The notes under the pieces were generated by a model, which ran no database searches, had not been told where the DNA came from, and saw only the letters and a list, made by a program, of their open reading frames with translations. A stretch of 64,000 nt of DNA from Rhea pennata (lineage: Eukaryota > Chordata > Aves > Rheiformes > Rheidae). Positions within the stretch are counted from its first letter, which is position 1, and each line of letters begins with the position of its first letter. The position numbers and the translations under genes were made by a program. This document shows positions 52,001-63,928 of this stretch, piece by piece. The DNA is taken from positions 117,373,966 to 117,437,965 of the forward strand of contig NC_084664.1 of assembly GCF_028389875.1 (NCBI RefSeq), given 5' to 3'.

Positions 52001-54712
52001 CCAACTCTCTGTTCCCTCCTGGATGCAATATATAAATTTTTGTGGTTTTTCAAGGAAGAAAAACAGACAGTATTTGCCCTTAATTTGAGTTTATCATGTA
52101 GAATTTGTTAATGGTAAATGCAAACTGCTGTAAATATGTAGATATTTTTAACTGCAACACCTCAGAAGGATCCTGTTGCGCTCACTGAAATTATGAGAGA
52201 AGTCTCTCCAAACTCATTCAGGTATGTTCCAGCTTAGTCGCTAAGGAAGATTCAAATAGGCTATACTCATGCAACCATCTATAGTGGGAGCAGCATATGG
52301 GCACAGCTTGCTGTCTTCCCTCTGAGACCAAGTAAGGAAGTAGGCCAGGAATTCAACTTCTTCTGGAAGAATAGAAAGATTAGTTAAAAACTACCAGTTT
52401 GTATTTGAATAGCTAGTTCCATATATTCAGAATGAAAGCTGATGCAGTTAGTAAGCAATTTGTTGTTGAACAACACAGTTACATGCATTAAGATATATGC
52501 CTGCATTAAAGTAGTCAGACAATAGTCAGATAAAAAACCCAACCATAGAAAAGGAACAAAATTAAACCTAGGTCCTTAAAATATTTCTGTCCCTTGGCCC
52601 AATGTTTGGTTGCATTCAGTTCAACAGGTAGCCTCGTACCAAGAGACCATCTGCTAAGCAAAATGAAATTAACCTGTTTTAAAAGGGTAATAAAAATCCC
52701 TTGTTCCATACTGACAATCTTAACATAAAAAAGGGTTTCACGTGTCCTTTCTGCTCAGCAATGAGAAAAGAATTGAGATTATCTCTTCCCAAAATAATTG
52801 GCTCAATAGAGGTTGAAAGAATGTGGGTATACCCCAAAGAAGTCCAGAGACTTTTGGGAGACAAAGATCTCAATCAGAGCCAAGAAGTAGTGAGCTATTA
52901 CCCTTGGTGTCATGGAGAGGGGCACCACATAGGGGCTTGCATGCAGACAGAGCTTACATCCAGTGAAGCTTTTTGCAAGTTTTGGTAACATAAAGCTTTT
53001 GTGACAACCCATACCCAGTAATGAAATCAAAAGTGACATCTTAAGGTAACAGACATTATAAAGGAAAAATATGCAGGGAAAACAGCTGTTCTCCTACTGC
53101 TGCCTTATCCTCCTTCTGCCAATCATAAACCCTTCTTCAACTTTTATTTTAGAAATACATTCATTTTATGTTAACCACATTAAACTATCTAACGATAAGT
53201 AAACAAAAAATTAAGCAACAGAAACACAAGCATCTGTATGACCTTAGAATTCAAAATAGCATTTCTTTTTTTATTCCCTACTTTTTACTTTAAGCAAACT
53301 TAAAATCATTTGAAAATGTAACAGGACCACTTCAAGACTCATTAAATTTGGTGTATTTAACCTGACCATTCAGTATTTCTCCAGATCATTTTTAAGCTAC
53401 TCTTTGGTTTGATGTTTTATTTTGTTGCTAGGACAACACACCATCAAATCTAAGCAAGCAGTGTACTCTTGCAAAAGATTGCAAGTCTTTGTGCTTGAGT
53501 GTTTTAAGTTCATTCTCATTTTGTGCTTAGCTTTTCTGTTTTACTCTTGTTCTGAAAATGGACAAATAAGTTTAATAACATTTACTTTCTATGTGGTTTC
53601 TAGTTAGACCCCAAGGTTGCTGGGAGAGTTAAGTTGTGGTAGATAGAGCACAAATATCACACTCTTAATTGCCTCACGGTGTTAATCCCAAGATAACATA
53701 GAATAAATGGAGTTTTGTGGTTTCTTGGTAAGGTCATAAACATTCCTTGGTGCTAAATGGGTATCCTGCTTTGTACTCAAGTGTGTCTGCTGTGTAAATG
53801 AATGCCACAGAAATCCATGAGAAATGTACAATGACTAACTGTCTCAGGCTATTTGCAAAAGTTTGAGTTACAAATATTCAGCACTGAATTCAAGTAATGC
53901 TACTAAAAATCATGTAAAACAAGGCCAAGAAAATGCCTTTAGCCCCATTAAGGGTAGTAAACTTATTGCAGTTATTTTATATTTTAAAATGAACCTTAAA
54001 GATTTACAGGGGCTGGAGAGTGGAAGAGGTGAAGGAAAAAGATGTCTTCCTACCTCAAAGCGCTGTAGTAGCTACTTACTAAATATTCATGGAAGATTCG
54101 CAGTGATGTACTGCACTGCTAATATTCTTGAATGAAAGAGCCATGTACTTGAGGGAGCATATCAGTCTCCAAGACATCAGCTTTCTTTGGCTTCTCTGCT
54201 GTGATTGTATGTTACAATGATAATTACAATGATCCAGCAGCTCAGCCCTGTCGTGAGCTCTCCCTATGAGTCCAACACCTTCTTTTGTGGTACTCTGTTG
54301 AGCAACTAAAGAAAGTAGATAGTTTGTACCCTAATTGCAAATTCATTTCAGAGGGGAAACACCAGTCCTCAGAGGAGCCAGTTTTCAGACTGGGCCAGAG
54401 ACTGTTAAAAGTAATTTAAAGAGGTTCTGGTCATTTTGAACCATAACAGTTGTTTCCTCTCTCTGCTCCTACCTCATCACTTTCAACTGTGCTAAGGACA
54501 AGTGGGCTGTAGCTAAGAATATAGTTCTAGTCCCATCTTTCAACTCTTACACTTTAGAGTATGGAGTAAATATTTGCTCTTTATCACAGTAGTAAAACCT
54601 ACAGGCTAGAATATTTCCTGGGAATGTGGGAGATGGAGTTTCTAATGCCTTTTTTTTCCTCCCTGAAGTGTGACTTCAACACCATATCACAGGTGTCAGG
54701 AGATAAGGATGC
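49083..54712. other. AT-rich non-coding DNA, no gene recognised
   Basis: Short frames only, the longest 95 codons (52701-52988, plus), with no recognised domain. A slightly GC-richer stretch lies at 50.14-50.42 kb. No transposon ends seen. Confidence 0.5.
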
Positions 54713-54736
54713 ACATCATCAGCATGCTGATGATGT
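54713..54736. repeat. Perfect 24-bp palindrome
   Basis: The half-site ACATCATCAGCA is followed immediately by its reverse complement. The centre is GCATGC (SphI-like). It is embedded in ATCATC/GATGAT repeats, so it may have arisen from trinucleotide slippage on both sides. Confidence 0.92.
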
Positions 54737-55443
54737 TCTCTTTTGTATAAGTAGTTAAATATTCACTGGAGTAGAGAGGAACACAGATATCCGATTTGCT
54801 GAGAGTTTGTTTCTATAAACATGGGTAGAGAGTTTCTTCCCCATCTCAGAGCACATATTCATACTAGGGAACAAGGGAACAATTTCCCTACATGTTGTGA
54901 TGAGATCTAGGTCAGCAACATCACATGTCCTGATTTCAGTACTGAATGCATGAGCAGCAGAGGAACTGAGATGTGAGAGAGAATTTAAACTTCAGGTTCC
55001 AGCAAGGAGTATACAGTGCATTTAGACAACAGCTAACACATATATAGTAAGTATGTAAGTGGTTTTACCAATAGAGCCTACTGTAGCAGGAAGGATTGAC
55101 ATTCCCATGCTGGTATGCTTAGTGGCTAGGTTATTTCCCATTAAGAATTTCCCATTCTGTCGTCTTTTGGCCTGCTTAAGGAAAGGGACTCAAGTTTATT
55201 TCATTCTATTGGTTATCCCCAAGCACTTTTTAAAGGTCAGCCCTCACTTGCAGTGTGTATGTAGTTTCTTATTTCTTGCTTTTTTATTTTATTTTGAAAA
55301 TGAAACTTTTTGTATACAATGAAAAATGTAGTTGTGTTTTTCATTTCTCAGTACAGCAAAGAAATAAACTAAATTAGATTAAATGTGAATGAGGCTTCTT
55401 TTTAGCAATTACATTAAAAAAATCATTTATGTATTGTGTTCTT

Positions 55444-55446
<3 letters not shown>
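54737..55446. other. AT-rich non-coding DNA
   Basis: An 87-codon plus-strand frame (55059-55322) has a hydrophobic C-terminal half as expected from T-rich DNA. Nothing recognised. Confidence 0.5.

Positions 55447-55483
<37 letters not shown>
55447..55483. repeat. T37 homopolymer
   Basis: A pure T run of 37, the longest homopolymer in the window. Confidence 0.9.
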
Positions 55484-55484
<1 letters not shown>

Positions 55485-56830
55485 ATAAGAAGGTTATAAT
55501 TTGGACTACCTAGTGGCTTTGGATCCACTAGGCTTTGAATCTAAAGCAATCTCTAGTGTAAGACATGTTCAGGAGAAAGTCAAAAACAACTTGCCTTAAA
55601 AGAACTGACTGACAAATTCCAAGGCCTTGTTTTTTGTTTTTGTTTTTGTTTTTCATTTCTACAACTTCTGGAAAAGATCATGTACACTTAAGGATGACAT
55701 TTGATTATATAAGCAGCATAATAATGTAATAACGATGTTACAAAAGATGAATAGCAAATTTGCCTGATTCCAGTAAAACAATAGATTAAGTTTCACCTGA
55801 CGGCTTGTAGAAGATACAACATAGAAATGAAAATGGAATTCCGCTGAACAAATAATTACTTTTTCCCAGAAGACAACTGCAACTTGATGCTAAATAAAAC
55901 AAAAGAGAAATTCAGGTGCATCTGTGCTGAAAAAAACTCAATAATCAAGCTATTTTATTTAAAAAAAGTTATTAAATAACAAAAGTTTTAATGCTCAATC
56001 TCTCAGAAAAGGAGATTCTTGGTTTAAAAAATAGGAACTAGACTGTGTTCACAGTAATGTAACATAAAATAAAGTGGAATTCATATTCAAGGCCGTTCTA
56101 ATTGTAAAAGTAGTAATAAGTACATTCATTTTCACAGAAGCAAATAATTTTAAGGGAACATTGATGACTAATGTCTGTAAATAATTCTTTTCAATTCACA
56201 TTTCAATAAGAAATATTTTAAGAAATGTTTTAAAAGAATATACAACATCAGAAAAAATGATAATGAAACCATTTTGTTTTCTGAATACTTCCTATGTCAT
56301 ACTCCTGTTGAGAAAATCGACAGTTATTCACTAAAACATTTCAATTAATGAATATATATTCAAGAAAATTACAATCTGCTCAATTTGGGAAAGAGGTGAA
56401 ATTTACTGAATAAATTATTTGTTATGAATTATTCATCTATGTCTAATAACTATGCAATTTCCTGTAATTTCTAGTAAACACTATAACATTTGGTTTTCCG
56501 AAGGTATTAAGTAATCAGTCAACATGTCAACTGCTGTCATTTTTTAATTGAGGGTTATGAAGAGGTTGATGGGCTAAATTCTGAGCTTGTTCCCCTCAAA
56601 TGAAGTTTATACTTACTCTACCAAGTCACTGGAGTCTCCTTAAACTTGCACTTTCTAAATAAAGTTATAATCTTGCCTTTTGTCTAAACAGTTTAATTGC
56701 CAGAAATTAACAAAACATAGAATTTGTTGCTTTCTTTTCCTGCTGTTTATATGATTTAGATATTTCCAAAGGCTTTTCTATTTGTTCATTTTTCTAACAT
56801 AAAATATTCAGCAACAAGATAGAAATGGCC
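55484..56830. other. AT-rich non-coding DNA
   Basis: Very AT-rich; a (TTTTTG)n-like stretch occurs near 55630-55655. Nothing else recognised. Confidence 0.5.
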
Positions 56831-56867
56831 AAAAAAAAAAAAAAAAAAAGGAAAAAAAAGGAAAAAA
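56831..56867. repeat. A-rich tract with GG interruptions
   Basis: A19 followed by GG, A8, GG, A6 and G. Low-complexity sequence. Confidence 0.9.
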
Positions 56868-57299
56868 GATAAACATATACAGTTGTCCACATTCCTCAGA
56901 CAGTTGCTGGATGCCTTAAACAGTGCCATGAGAACCTCACAAAATGATTTGGAAATGTCAAAACTGCTAACCTCTTGCCCAAATGTGGTGGAGAATCGAT
57001 GAACTAAAACTCAAAAGTCTCTTTTCTAAAATATAACAGTCCACAATGACCATAGGTCTAAGAACATTTCAATTTTGAAATGCTGCTGCAAAGAACATAA
57101 CTTCTGGTAAAAGCATCACATCTTAGGCTTCTATCAAGGCACGTTGAACTGGCCAAATATGTTGGCATATCTGGAAAGATGCATAGAGAAATTTTTCATT
57201 TGCAGAACATCTGTGGAAAAAAAGGAGATTTCCACAAGAAAAGCTCTGGATAATAGTCTCATAATTTATTTTTTCTTGTGTACAAAAGATGTGCCAGTA
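56868..57299. other. Non-coding DNA flanking the CR1 fragment
   Basis: AT-rich unique-looking sequence. It lies at the 3' end side of the inserted CR1 piece; no target-site duplication is evident. Confidence 0.5.
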
Positions 57300-57617
57300 T
57301 CATAGAATCACAGAATCAGTAAGGTTGGAAGGGACCTCTGGAGATCATCTAGTCCAACCTCTCTGCTCAGCAGGGTCACCTAGAGCATGTTAGACAGGCT
57401 TGCATCCAGGTGGGCCTTGAAGATCTCCAGAGAAGAAGACTCCACAACCTCTCTGGGCAACCTGGTCCAGTGCTCTGTCACTCTCACAGGGAAGAAATTC
57501 CCCCTCACGGTCAGGCGGAACTTCCTGTGCTTCAATTTCTGCCCATTGCCTCTTGTCCTGTCACATGGGACAACTGAAAATAGTTTGGCCCCCTCTCCTT
57601 GACACCCTCCCTTTCAG
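57300..57617 (-). mobile_element. CR1 LINE 3' fragment with intact 3' end
   Basis: Minus-strand 5'-truncated CR1. Read on the minus strand it contains the last part of ORF2, a stop at 57380-57382, a 3' UTR of about 80 bp containing GGTTGGACTAGATGATCTCC, and the terminal GATTCTGTGATTCTATG-type repeat ending at 57300-57301. The 5' side stops near 57617 (possibly up to 57624) at CTGAAAGGG. This is the ordinary shape of an avian CR1 insertion, primed at the 3' end and truncated at the 5' end. Confidence 0.95.
57380..57612 (-). pseudogene. CR1 ORF2 C-terminal remnant
   Basis: Minus-strand translation gives the conserved CR1 ORF2 end in one open frame: [19 protein letters not shown], then [30 protein letters not shown] and [17 protein letters not shown], then TAG. 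About 75 codons, open throughout except at the extreme 5' end, where one extra A in CTGAAAGGG shifts the frame. It lacks every catalytic RT motif. It begins where the other CR1 piece (32,189-33,707) stops. Confidence 0.9.
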
Positions 57618-60260
57618 TTTTTCTGGCAGAAAAACTTCATTCCTCTGGTGACAATCTTTGGTCAGTTATGCATTAATTGCCCTTATGACTTCTTACTTTT
57701 CAGCTATTAGAACTGCTTAACATTACAATATCCCATACTTACCATATTTGTTTTTCCTTTCTCCCTCAGTTTCATCTGTTATCTGGTCTTTCCTTGGATG
57801 TTCCTGGAGTGAAATGGGAAATCTGCCAACAACTTGATTTCCTCAAGGAACATGGTGAAATTGAAATAGCATGTTTTGCTAAGTAGCAACAATGACTTCA
57901 CCTTACAACAGAGTATGTTTTGCTCATTTCTTAGACCTATATAAGCCAAGTTTTACTTTTTAACATGGGCTGTGTCACTTCCATTCATTGAGAAGTGAAA
58001 ATCTAGCATGATATTAACCATAAAAATATGTCATATGCACTAGTTTATTCTTAAAACAAAATACTTGCAGGACCTCTTGGCACCAGACAATTCATTACCT
58101 CTGCCTGTTTGGGAATATTGACTCCAGCTATGGTATTTATCTTAACTAATTATGTGCTTTTGCTTTTCCATGCCAGTATCAGTTGTAGAAGTGGAGGACT
58201 TTCATAATGGTGCTGCATACTGTTAAGGAACAGATAGATAATAAGAAATCTAGTGGATGGATTTTTTAAAAAATGAATGCAATGCAATGACTCAATACAT
58301 AACACAAAGAGGGCATTAAACTTGTAGAACTGGGTCATCATGCACAAAATATACTAGATATTAGCCTTTGGTTATTGCTTTTCCTGATCCACTATTTTCC
58401 CAACTCATTTGGAACATCAAACCCCCACCTCTAGTTTCTTTCAAGCCATGACCCACACGCTTTCCCCCGCTGCCTGTGACTCCAACTCCTTTCCCTTCAC
58501 CTCAAGAAGTCTATCTACCACCAGGAGCTGTTCTCTCCATCTTGTCTCATACAAGCAACACCATGTCATTAACACTACGCCACATCTCCTTGATTGTTTC
58601 TGTCAAAGAGTGGATCAAAAGGGAAAGGGCTTGGGACAGGTTGGCTGGTTGCTGAAGATGACCCAGAGACCAACAGCAAGGTTTGCTGCTTGTGACGCTA
58701 CTGATTAGCAGAAAAGGAGCAGAGCAGGCAGTTTTTGCTAGAAGTGTTCACTGTTACCCTCAGTTCAGCTCACCTTCATTTCCGAAGAAAGAATCCAGAG
58801 CCCCCACTCAGCTGGCTCAGGAGGCATAGGGTAGAGACTGGGCTCATTTTATGAATGAAATGGCTGTCTTTTGATACAGGAAAAACAGGTAGCAGAACTG
58901 TGGCTGTCCTAGCATACTACCGTCTTAGGTAACTGCCTAGTTTTCCTATATCTGAGGTGAGCTCTGTACAGTGTTGACAACCACATATCTTCAGATTTGG
59001 ATGTTGCAAAATCAAAAATTTAAAGGCAGTTGTATAAGTAAACTTCCACTTAGAAAACACATAGATTTCCATCATCTCATTGATATAATGGGACATTATT
59101 TATTTTCGTATTTTGTCCCCTTTAAATTGTGAAAGAATGTTAGCTGGATTAAATGTGTTTAGGTTATCCCCCCTAAACTTCAATCCTACTTTATATTGGC
59201 TTTGTCACTTAAGAATATTTTAGTCATTTCCTGAACTCAGTCACATTTTTTTTCCTGAATAGGCAGACCAATTTAAATGTATTGTTGATGATACACAGAA
59301 AATGTGACTTGACTATTAACATATCAAATTAAAGAGGTTCTTTATCCACCTTATTATATCTCACGGAAACCTTTGACATTTGTTTCAGACAAATGTTTTG
59401 CTGCAAAAACTTGTTCTCGCTTCTGGCATTTTAACTAGCATTTCTCATTCAAAACTCCCGATCAGTGACCCAGAAGAAGTTCAGAGACATAGTACTCAAG
59501 TGGAGACTGGCCTTACTTCATGCAAATCCACCAGCTTTACCCTTTAATTTAACTACAAAGCTGAACCATCTCCTTTAAATGAGACACAGTAACATTTCAG
59601 TGTGGCACTCCTCGAAAAGTTTTATCTCTGTGGCTCTCATCCCCCTTACACAGGGTTATAGATGTTCTGACCATTACTCTTCATTATTATGCCAAACTAA
59701 AACAGATTAATAACATATTCTAACTACTTATGGTCACCTAATTATTACTGTTTTTGTTTATACTCTTCATACAGACCTAGACAACATAGTGAAAATTCAA
59801 AGTGCAGCTCCACAATTGTTAGCAGTACTTTCAATTGAAACACGCAAGAACACTAGTATATTATTTGAATTTAATTTTGATTACATTCAAACTAACTCTT
59901 ATATTTCAAGTGAGAGGAGGTCTAACATTAGCATTCCATGCAGAAAGTGCTTAACATTGAAAATTTGTAAAGAAAATACTTGGGTATAAGATAATCACAA
60001 GAATGTTTCAGAGGTGTGGAAACTAAACAGACTAAGAAAAAAAAACACCTGTTTTTGAGAATTTTCAGTTTTAAAAGAGTTCTTACTCTTACCAAGTATA
60101 ATTCTAAGTTATTAATTTCCAATATTACTTTATTTATATTTAAAGAAAAAAAAAGATAGCTCTGGAAGGATTTTGAAGGTCTCACATTCTAAGTGATATT
60201 AATTTGAAAGGAAAATTATTCTAAGCAAGAATGTCCAAAAGATTATTTATTGTCATAAAA
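57618..60260. other. AT-rich non-coding DNA
   Basis: No gene recognised. A 99-codon plus-strand frame at 58409-58708 lies in slightly GC-richer sequence and shows no domain. Confidence 0.5.
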
Positions 60261-60324
60261 GTTCTGAATAAAATTAATAAATCTGAATAAAATCTGAATG
60301 AATCTGAATGAATCTGAATAAAAC
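60261..60324. repeat. (AATCTGAAT[A/G])n short tandem repeat
   Basis: About five imperfect copies of a 10-bp unit AATCTGAATA/G, irregular at the left end, regular between 60291 and 60320. Confidence 0.85.
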
Positions 60325-63058
60325 ATTTAAATATATCTCTAGAAAAGTAGATTATACCCAGTGATCAACTTTATTTTTCATAAATGTAAAGTCTATCTTC
60401 CTTTGTGCTGAAGGTTAACACTATTGCATGGTTTATAACACACCAGGCAAAGATCTACTAGTTCAACAATTTATGAGTCATCTATATTTTTAAGGGTTTG
60501 TTCCCAGTGTATGGAGAACGATGATATCAACACCCATATTACCAATGACCTTTATATTTGCGAGTGATTCATAGACTTGTAAGACATAGAGAGAGCATCA
60601 ACAGAAAAGGAAGTAGCTGTATTTGAATGAGTGAAAGCTACTTGTAATTTCTCTAAAAAAAAAATGTTATCACATTCACCCACTACATTTCTCTAAAATC
60701 TATGGTGAGACAGACTCACATTTCACTTACCTTTATCTGTTTTTTTTTCCTTATTGAAATCCAGATGAGCACTCATTATGATGAGCAAGCAGCATAATCA
60801 ATTTTCTCTATTGTATGAACTAGCTCACTGGAATGATCACATTTTCTTAAAATATGATAAGCAGGAAGCCCTCAAGTACAGAATTTTTCATAGAAACAAA
60901 TTATAGCTGTTGCTGCTATTGATTTGTAGCTACCAAGGTTGAAAACAAAAGATATCTTTGGACAATAATATTCCGGATAAATGTAGTCCTGACTATAAAA
61001 CAAAGAAGAATCATTTCAAAGCACCTGCATAATATCTTGCAGTGAGACAAGGAAGTTGCTGCCTAATACTAAAAGCAGTTCTGATGATTTTGTACGTTCA
61101 CTAAATGAACTGAGGTCAAGACTGCTCGGGAATCTTTAATTTATTTAGGAATATTAACATGGAACTGAACTATTACCTTCTAAATAGTTTAGTATAATGA
61201 ACAGAATCTCAGAATTAAATCTGTAATGTTCACTGAGTCCTTTTTTTTTTTTTTGTATAAATAAAATAAACTATCCAATGTGAACAAATTTGTCTAGGAT
61301 TCAGATCCAGATTAAGACTCTTAAATTTAGGTCTCTGCATTAAGGAAGATCATTTGTCTAAACATAGGCATCTAATACTGTGCCCTAACCTATACAAGAC
61401 ATCAAAGATGAGTGATCACATATGATTTAGGGCTTATAGGCTTGCATGCCTCTATAGCAGGAGCTGAAGAACAAATACAATACTGGCTCAGCACCTAGAG
61501 TGATACAAGATGCCCTGCGTGGGGCAGCCAAATCCCACACTGTGTGTGTAAGCTCCCACTAGAGAGAGCAAGAGCTCAATTCAGTTGTCCCCACTTGGAC
61601 TGCTAACACTATTTGAAATACTTTACAGTACCCCGCTCAGCTACCTGACAACATATTGTGCTTAAGCCATTAACTTGCTTTTATGGCCAGTATGGTCAAT
61701 GGGTGCCAGAGAGTTGTTCAGCTCAAAGCAAATACCCTTATCTGGCCAGATGAATAGCTCTAAGGCTCTCTGGTTTTCCTGACCAAGGATTCATCATCAT
61801 TTGCCTACACATAGACTTGTAGTGCTGTTTGATATGTTTGATAAGGGTGGATCAAGCTGGCAAATATGACAGGGCGTTCAAATCCATGACCTTCTGCAGT
61901 GGCAGCAGTGCATCTGCACACTAGTGCATTTCAGATAGCACTAATTGCCTATATTTAGATAGCTCATCTAAGAAGAAAAATTGTTTAACTAATCAATAAA
62001 GCTAATACTGCAATGACAGGATATTGCTCACAGTTCTATGTCCACAATTTCTATTGTTTCCGCTTTTTCTATGAATCATGCTTCTTAGATTTGGAACCTT
62101 AATTTTTAAAGTTTTATTTGCTTGTTCATACATTGTTATGCTATAAAACAATATTCTGACTTAAGTCCCTTTGGTTAATTTAACTTAATCTATGTTCATT
62201 TCTTTGGCAACAAACCGGGAGGCAAAAACTTCAAAGAATGTGGTAATGTGGTCATATGTGATAACCTTTTAATCACCTCTTTTTGTTTCTGAGCTACTGG
62301 AATAGCTGTGAGATATTTTGCCTTATCTTTCTCTGTACAGCATGAGAATATTCTTGTAAGTATACAGAAGAAAATGATGAGCCTAGGACAGCAGAGCAAA
62401 ATTTGACCTTGCATTAGCGAGACTTCAGTTATGTGGCTACCAAATTAACCTTGAGTAGCAACAAGAAGGGCAAGGCCAGAGAAACGTCAGTCAGCTAATT
62501 GTATGCTTCTAATGCAGAGAAACACTGTAAAAAAATACATTTTTACTGCATCTCGCCTTCCTGTCCTTTTATAGCTTTGAAAGAAAAGCAACAATCTACA
62601 AAGAAATTAGCAACTGTCACGTAAAAGTAGTATTTTTGGAATGTTCTGCTATAGGTACTCTTAAGAAGAGAAAAGTAGAGACACTGTGAAATCTGTGTTG
62701 ATGCTTTGGGAGTCTTAGGGCTGTACTTTTGTAGCTGCAATTTGTTATGATGCAAGTCACTTTCTTTTTGCACCATAAAGTTAATTTAGAAATAAATTTG
62801 CTTCAGTACACCAAAATCAGCTTCGAGCTTCAGTATCTAATCATAGGCAGTTATGTTCATATATCTACATTCAAGCAAGTGATTCTCTTTATGAGTTCAG
62901 AACCTTGTCATAAAGACTAACATCTGAAATGTAAAAAGCAGCAGATCTGATAGGCATAGATGAGCCCAGCCCATCAGCCACTTAAGGAGAATCTACTTCT
63001 TTGACCCCATGCTTCTCACAGAGGCAAATTCTTGGCCTTGACAGCTGCTATTAACTAC
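60325..63058. other. AT-rich non-coding DNA
   Basis: Includes T14 at 61241-61254. The stretch at 61.44-61.62 kb is GC-richer but matches nothing I recognise. Short frames only. Confidence 0.5.
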
Positions 63059-63070
63059 AACTCTCTCTCT

Positions 63071-63104
<34 letters not shown>

Positions 63105-63122
63105 ACCCCCCCAAAAAAAAAA
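63059..63122. repeat. Compound simple repeat: (CT)n, A30, C7, A10
   Basis: CTCTCTCTCTCTC is followed by A30 (63072-63101), GTCA, C7 (63106-63112) and A10 (63113-63122). The Lys-rich start of the plus-strand frame here is an artefact. Confidence 0.9.
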
Positions 63123-63781
63123 GTCAGCAGAATTCTATAAATACTGAAGGATTCACGTATCTATCAAAGGACGTCACCGCTAGTTTGTACAAGATACCAC
63201 CATATCAGTATCCTGCCTCTGCAAAATACCCTTGAATACTGATGACTCAGTATTCATATCATGCCATTGTGAGAACCCATAAAGTCCACATTTTAAAAGT
63301 CAGATGACATATTGAAAATGAAATAGGACAATAAATTATTCTTAAACCCTGTAGTTTACAAAAAAAAAGAAAAACAAAAGAGGATTGACAGGTAAGTGTT
63401 ATATCATCTTCAGGGGTATGACCAAGAGGTTTCCATTCTTCATTTTAATCACAAACATTTCCATACTAAAAAATATTAACCTCACAACCTGGCCTAAATA
63501 TGGTTGTTATTGTGAAATTTCAGGTGAGTGCAGAGGGAAGAGAGAGAGGAGAATCAATTATGAATCAGATATTTATGAATAAAATTTCAGAATTTGTCAA
63601 ATCTGCCTTTGCTGTTCATTCTACTCTAGTAATATACACTGCTGAAAATTGTTTTGATCATCCTTATACAAATAGATATAAAGTGGTAACACAAATTCAC
63701 GTTGAAATCAATGATTCAACTTGAATGGTGTTTTTTTTTTTTCTGGAGCAAAAATACCCATTATACATATGTATCAGTGGT
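63123..63781. other. AT-rich non-coding DNA upstream of the tRNA-like sequence
   Basis: Nothing recognised; T12 lies at about 63731-63742. Two short overlapping plus-strand frames have no motifs. Confidence 0.5.
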
Positions 63782-63854
63782 GGTTCCATAGTGTAGTGGT
63801 TATCACATCTGCTTTACACGCAGAAGGTCCTGGGTTCAAGCCCCAGTGGAACCA
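63782..63854 (+). tRNA. tRNA-Val(UAC) or tRNA-Val-derived SINE head
   Basis: A 73-nt sequence that folds as a full cloverleaf. Acceptor GGTTCCA (63782-63788) pairs with TGGAACC (63847-63853), with discriminator A at 63854. Anticodon stem TCTGC/GCAGA encloses loop TTTACAC with anticodon TAC at 63815-63817. T stem CTGGG (63830-63834) and CCCAG (63842-63846) enclose TTCAAGC. The TAGTGTAGTGG block fits the A box and GGTTCAAGCCC the B box. It closely matches vertebrate tRNA-Val. There is no intron and no CCA end. Against a simple tRNA gene, no TTTT terminator follows closely (only TTT at 63868-63870) and a CR1 tail begins 16 bp downstream. So it may be a retroposed head rather than a working gene. 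Confidence 0.85.
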
Positions 63855-63928
63855 GCGCTAGGAAATCTTTGGGAGGTTGGATTAGATGATCTCCAGAGGT
63901 TCCTGTCCAACATTTCTGATTCTGTGAT
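63782..63928 (+). mobile_element. Candidate tRNA-Val/CR1-tail chimeric retroposon (SINE-like)
   Basis: The tRNA-Val-like head (63782-63854) is followed by a 16-bp linker and then about 58 bp that match the 3' end of CR1 in the same orientation (63871-63928): GGTTGGATTAGATGATCTCC, AGAGGTTCCTGTCCAAC, CTGATTCTGTGAT. The same CR1 segment occurs in the fragment at 57300-57360 on the other strand, with a few differences. A tRNA head with Pol III boxes plus a LINE 3' tail is the layout of tRNA SINEs. In birds a CR1-tailed tRNA SINE is known from zebra finch (TguSINE1), as I recall with a tRNA-Ile head. Alternatives are a one-off template-switch chimera or a tiny CR1 insertion beside a real tRNA gene. 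No clear target-site duplication is visible. Confidence 0.6.

Noticed and set aside
52701..52988. 95-codon plus-strand ORF with a CPFC motif and a second Cys/His group
   Set aside because: The Cys/His spacing does not form a recognisable zinc finger, and there is no conserved context or flanking splice sites strong enough to call an exon.
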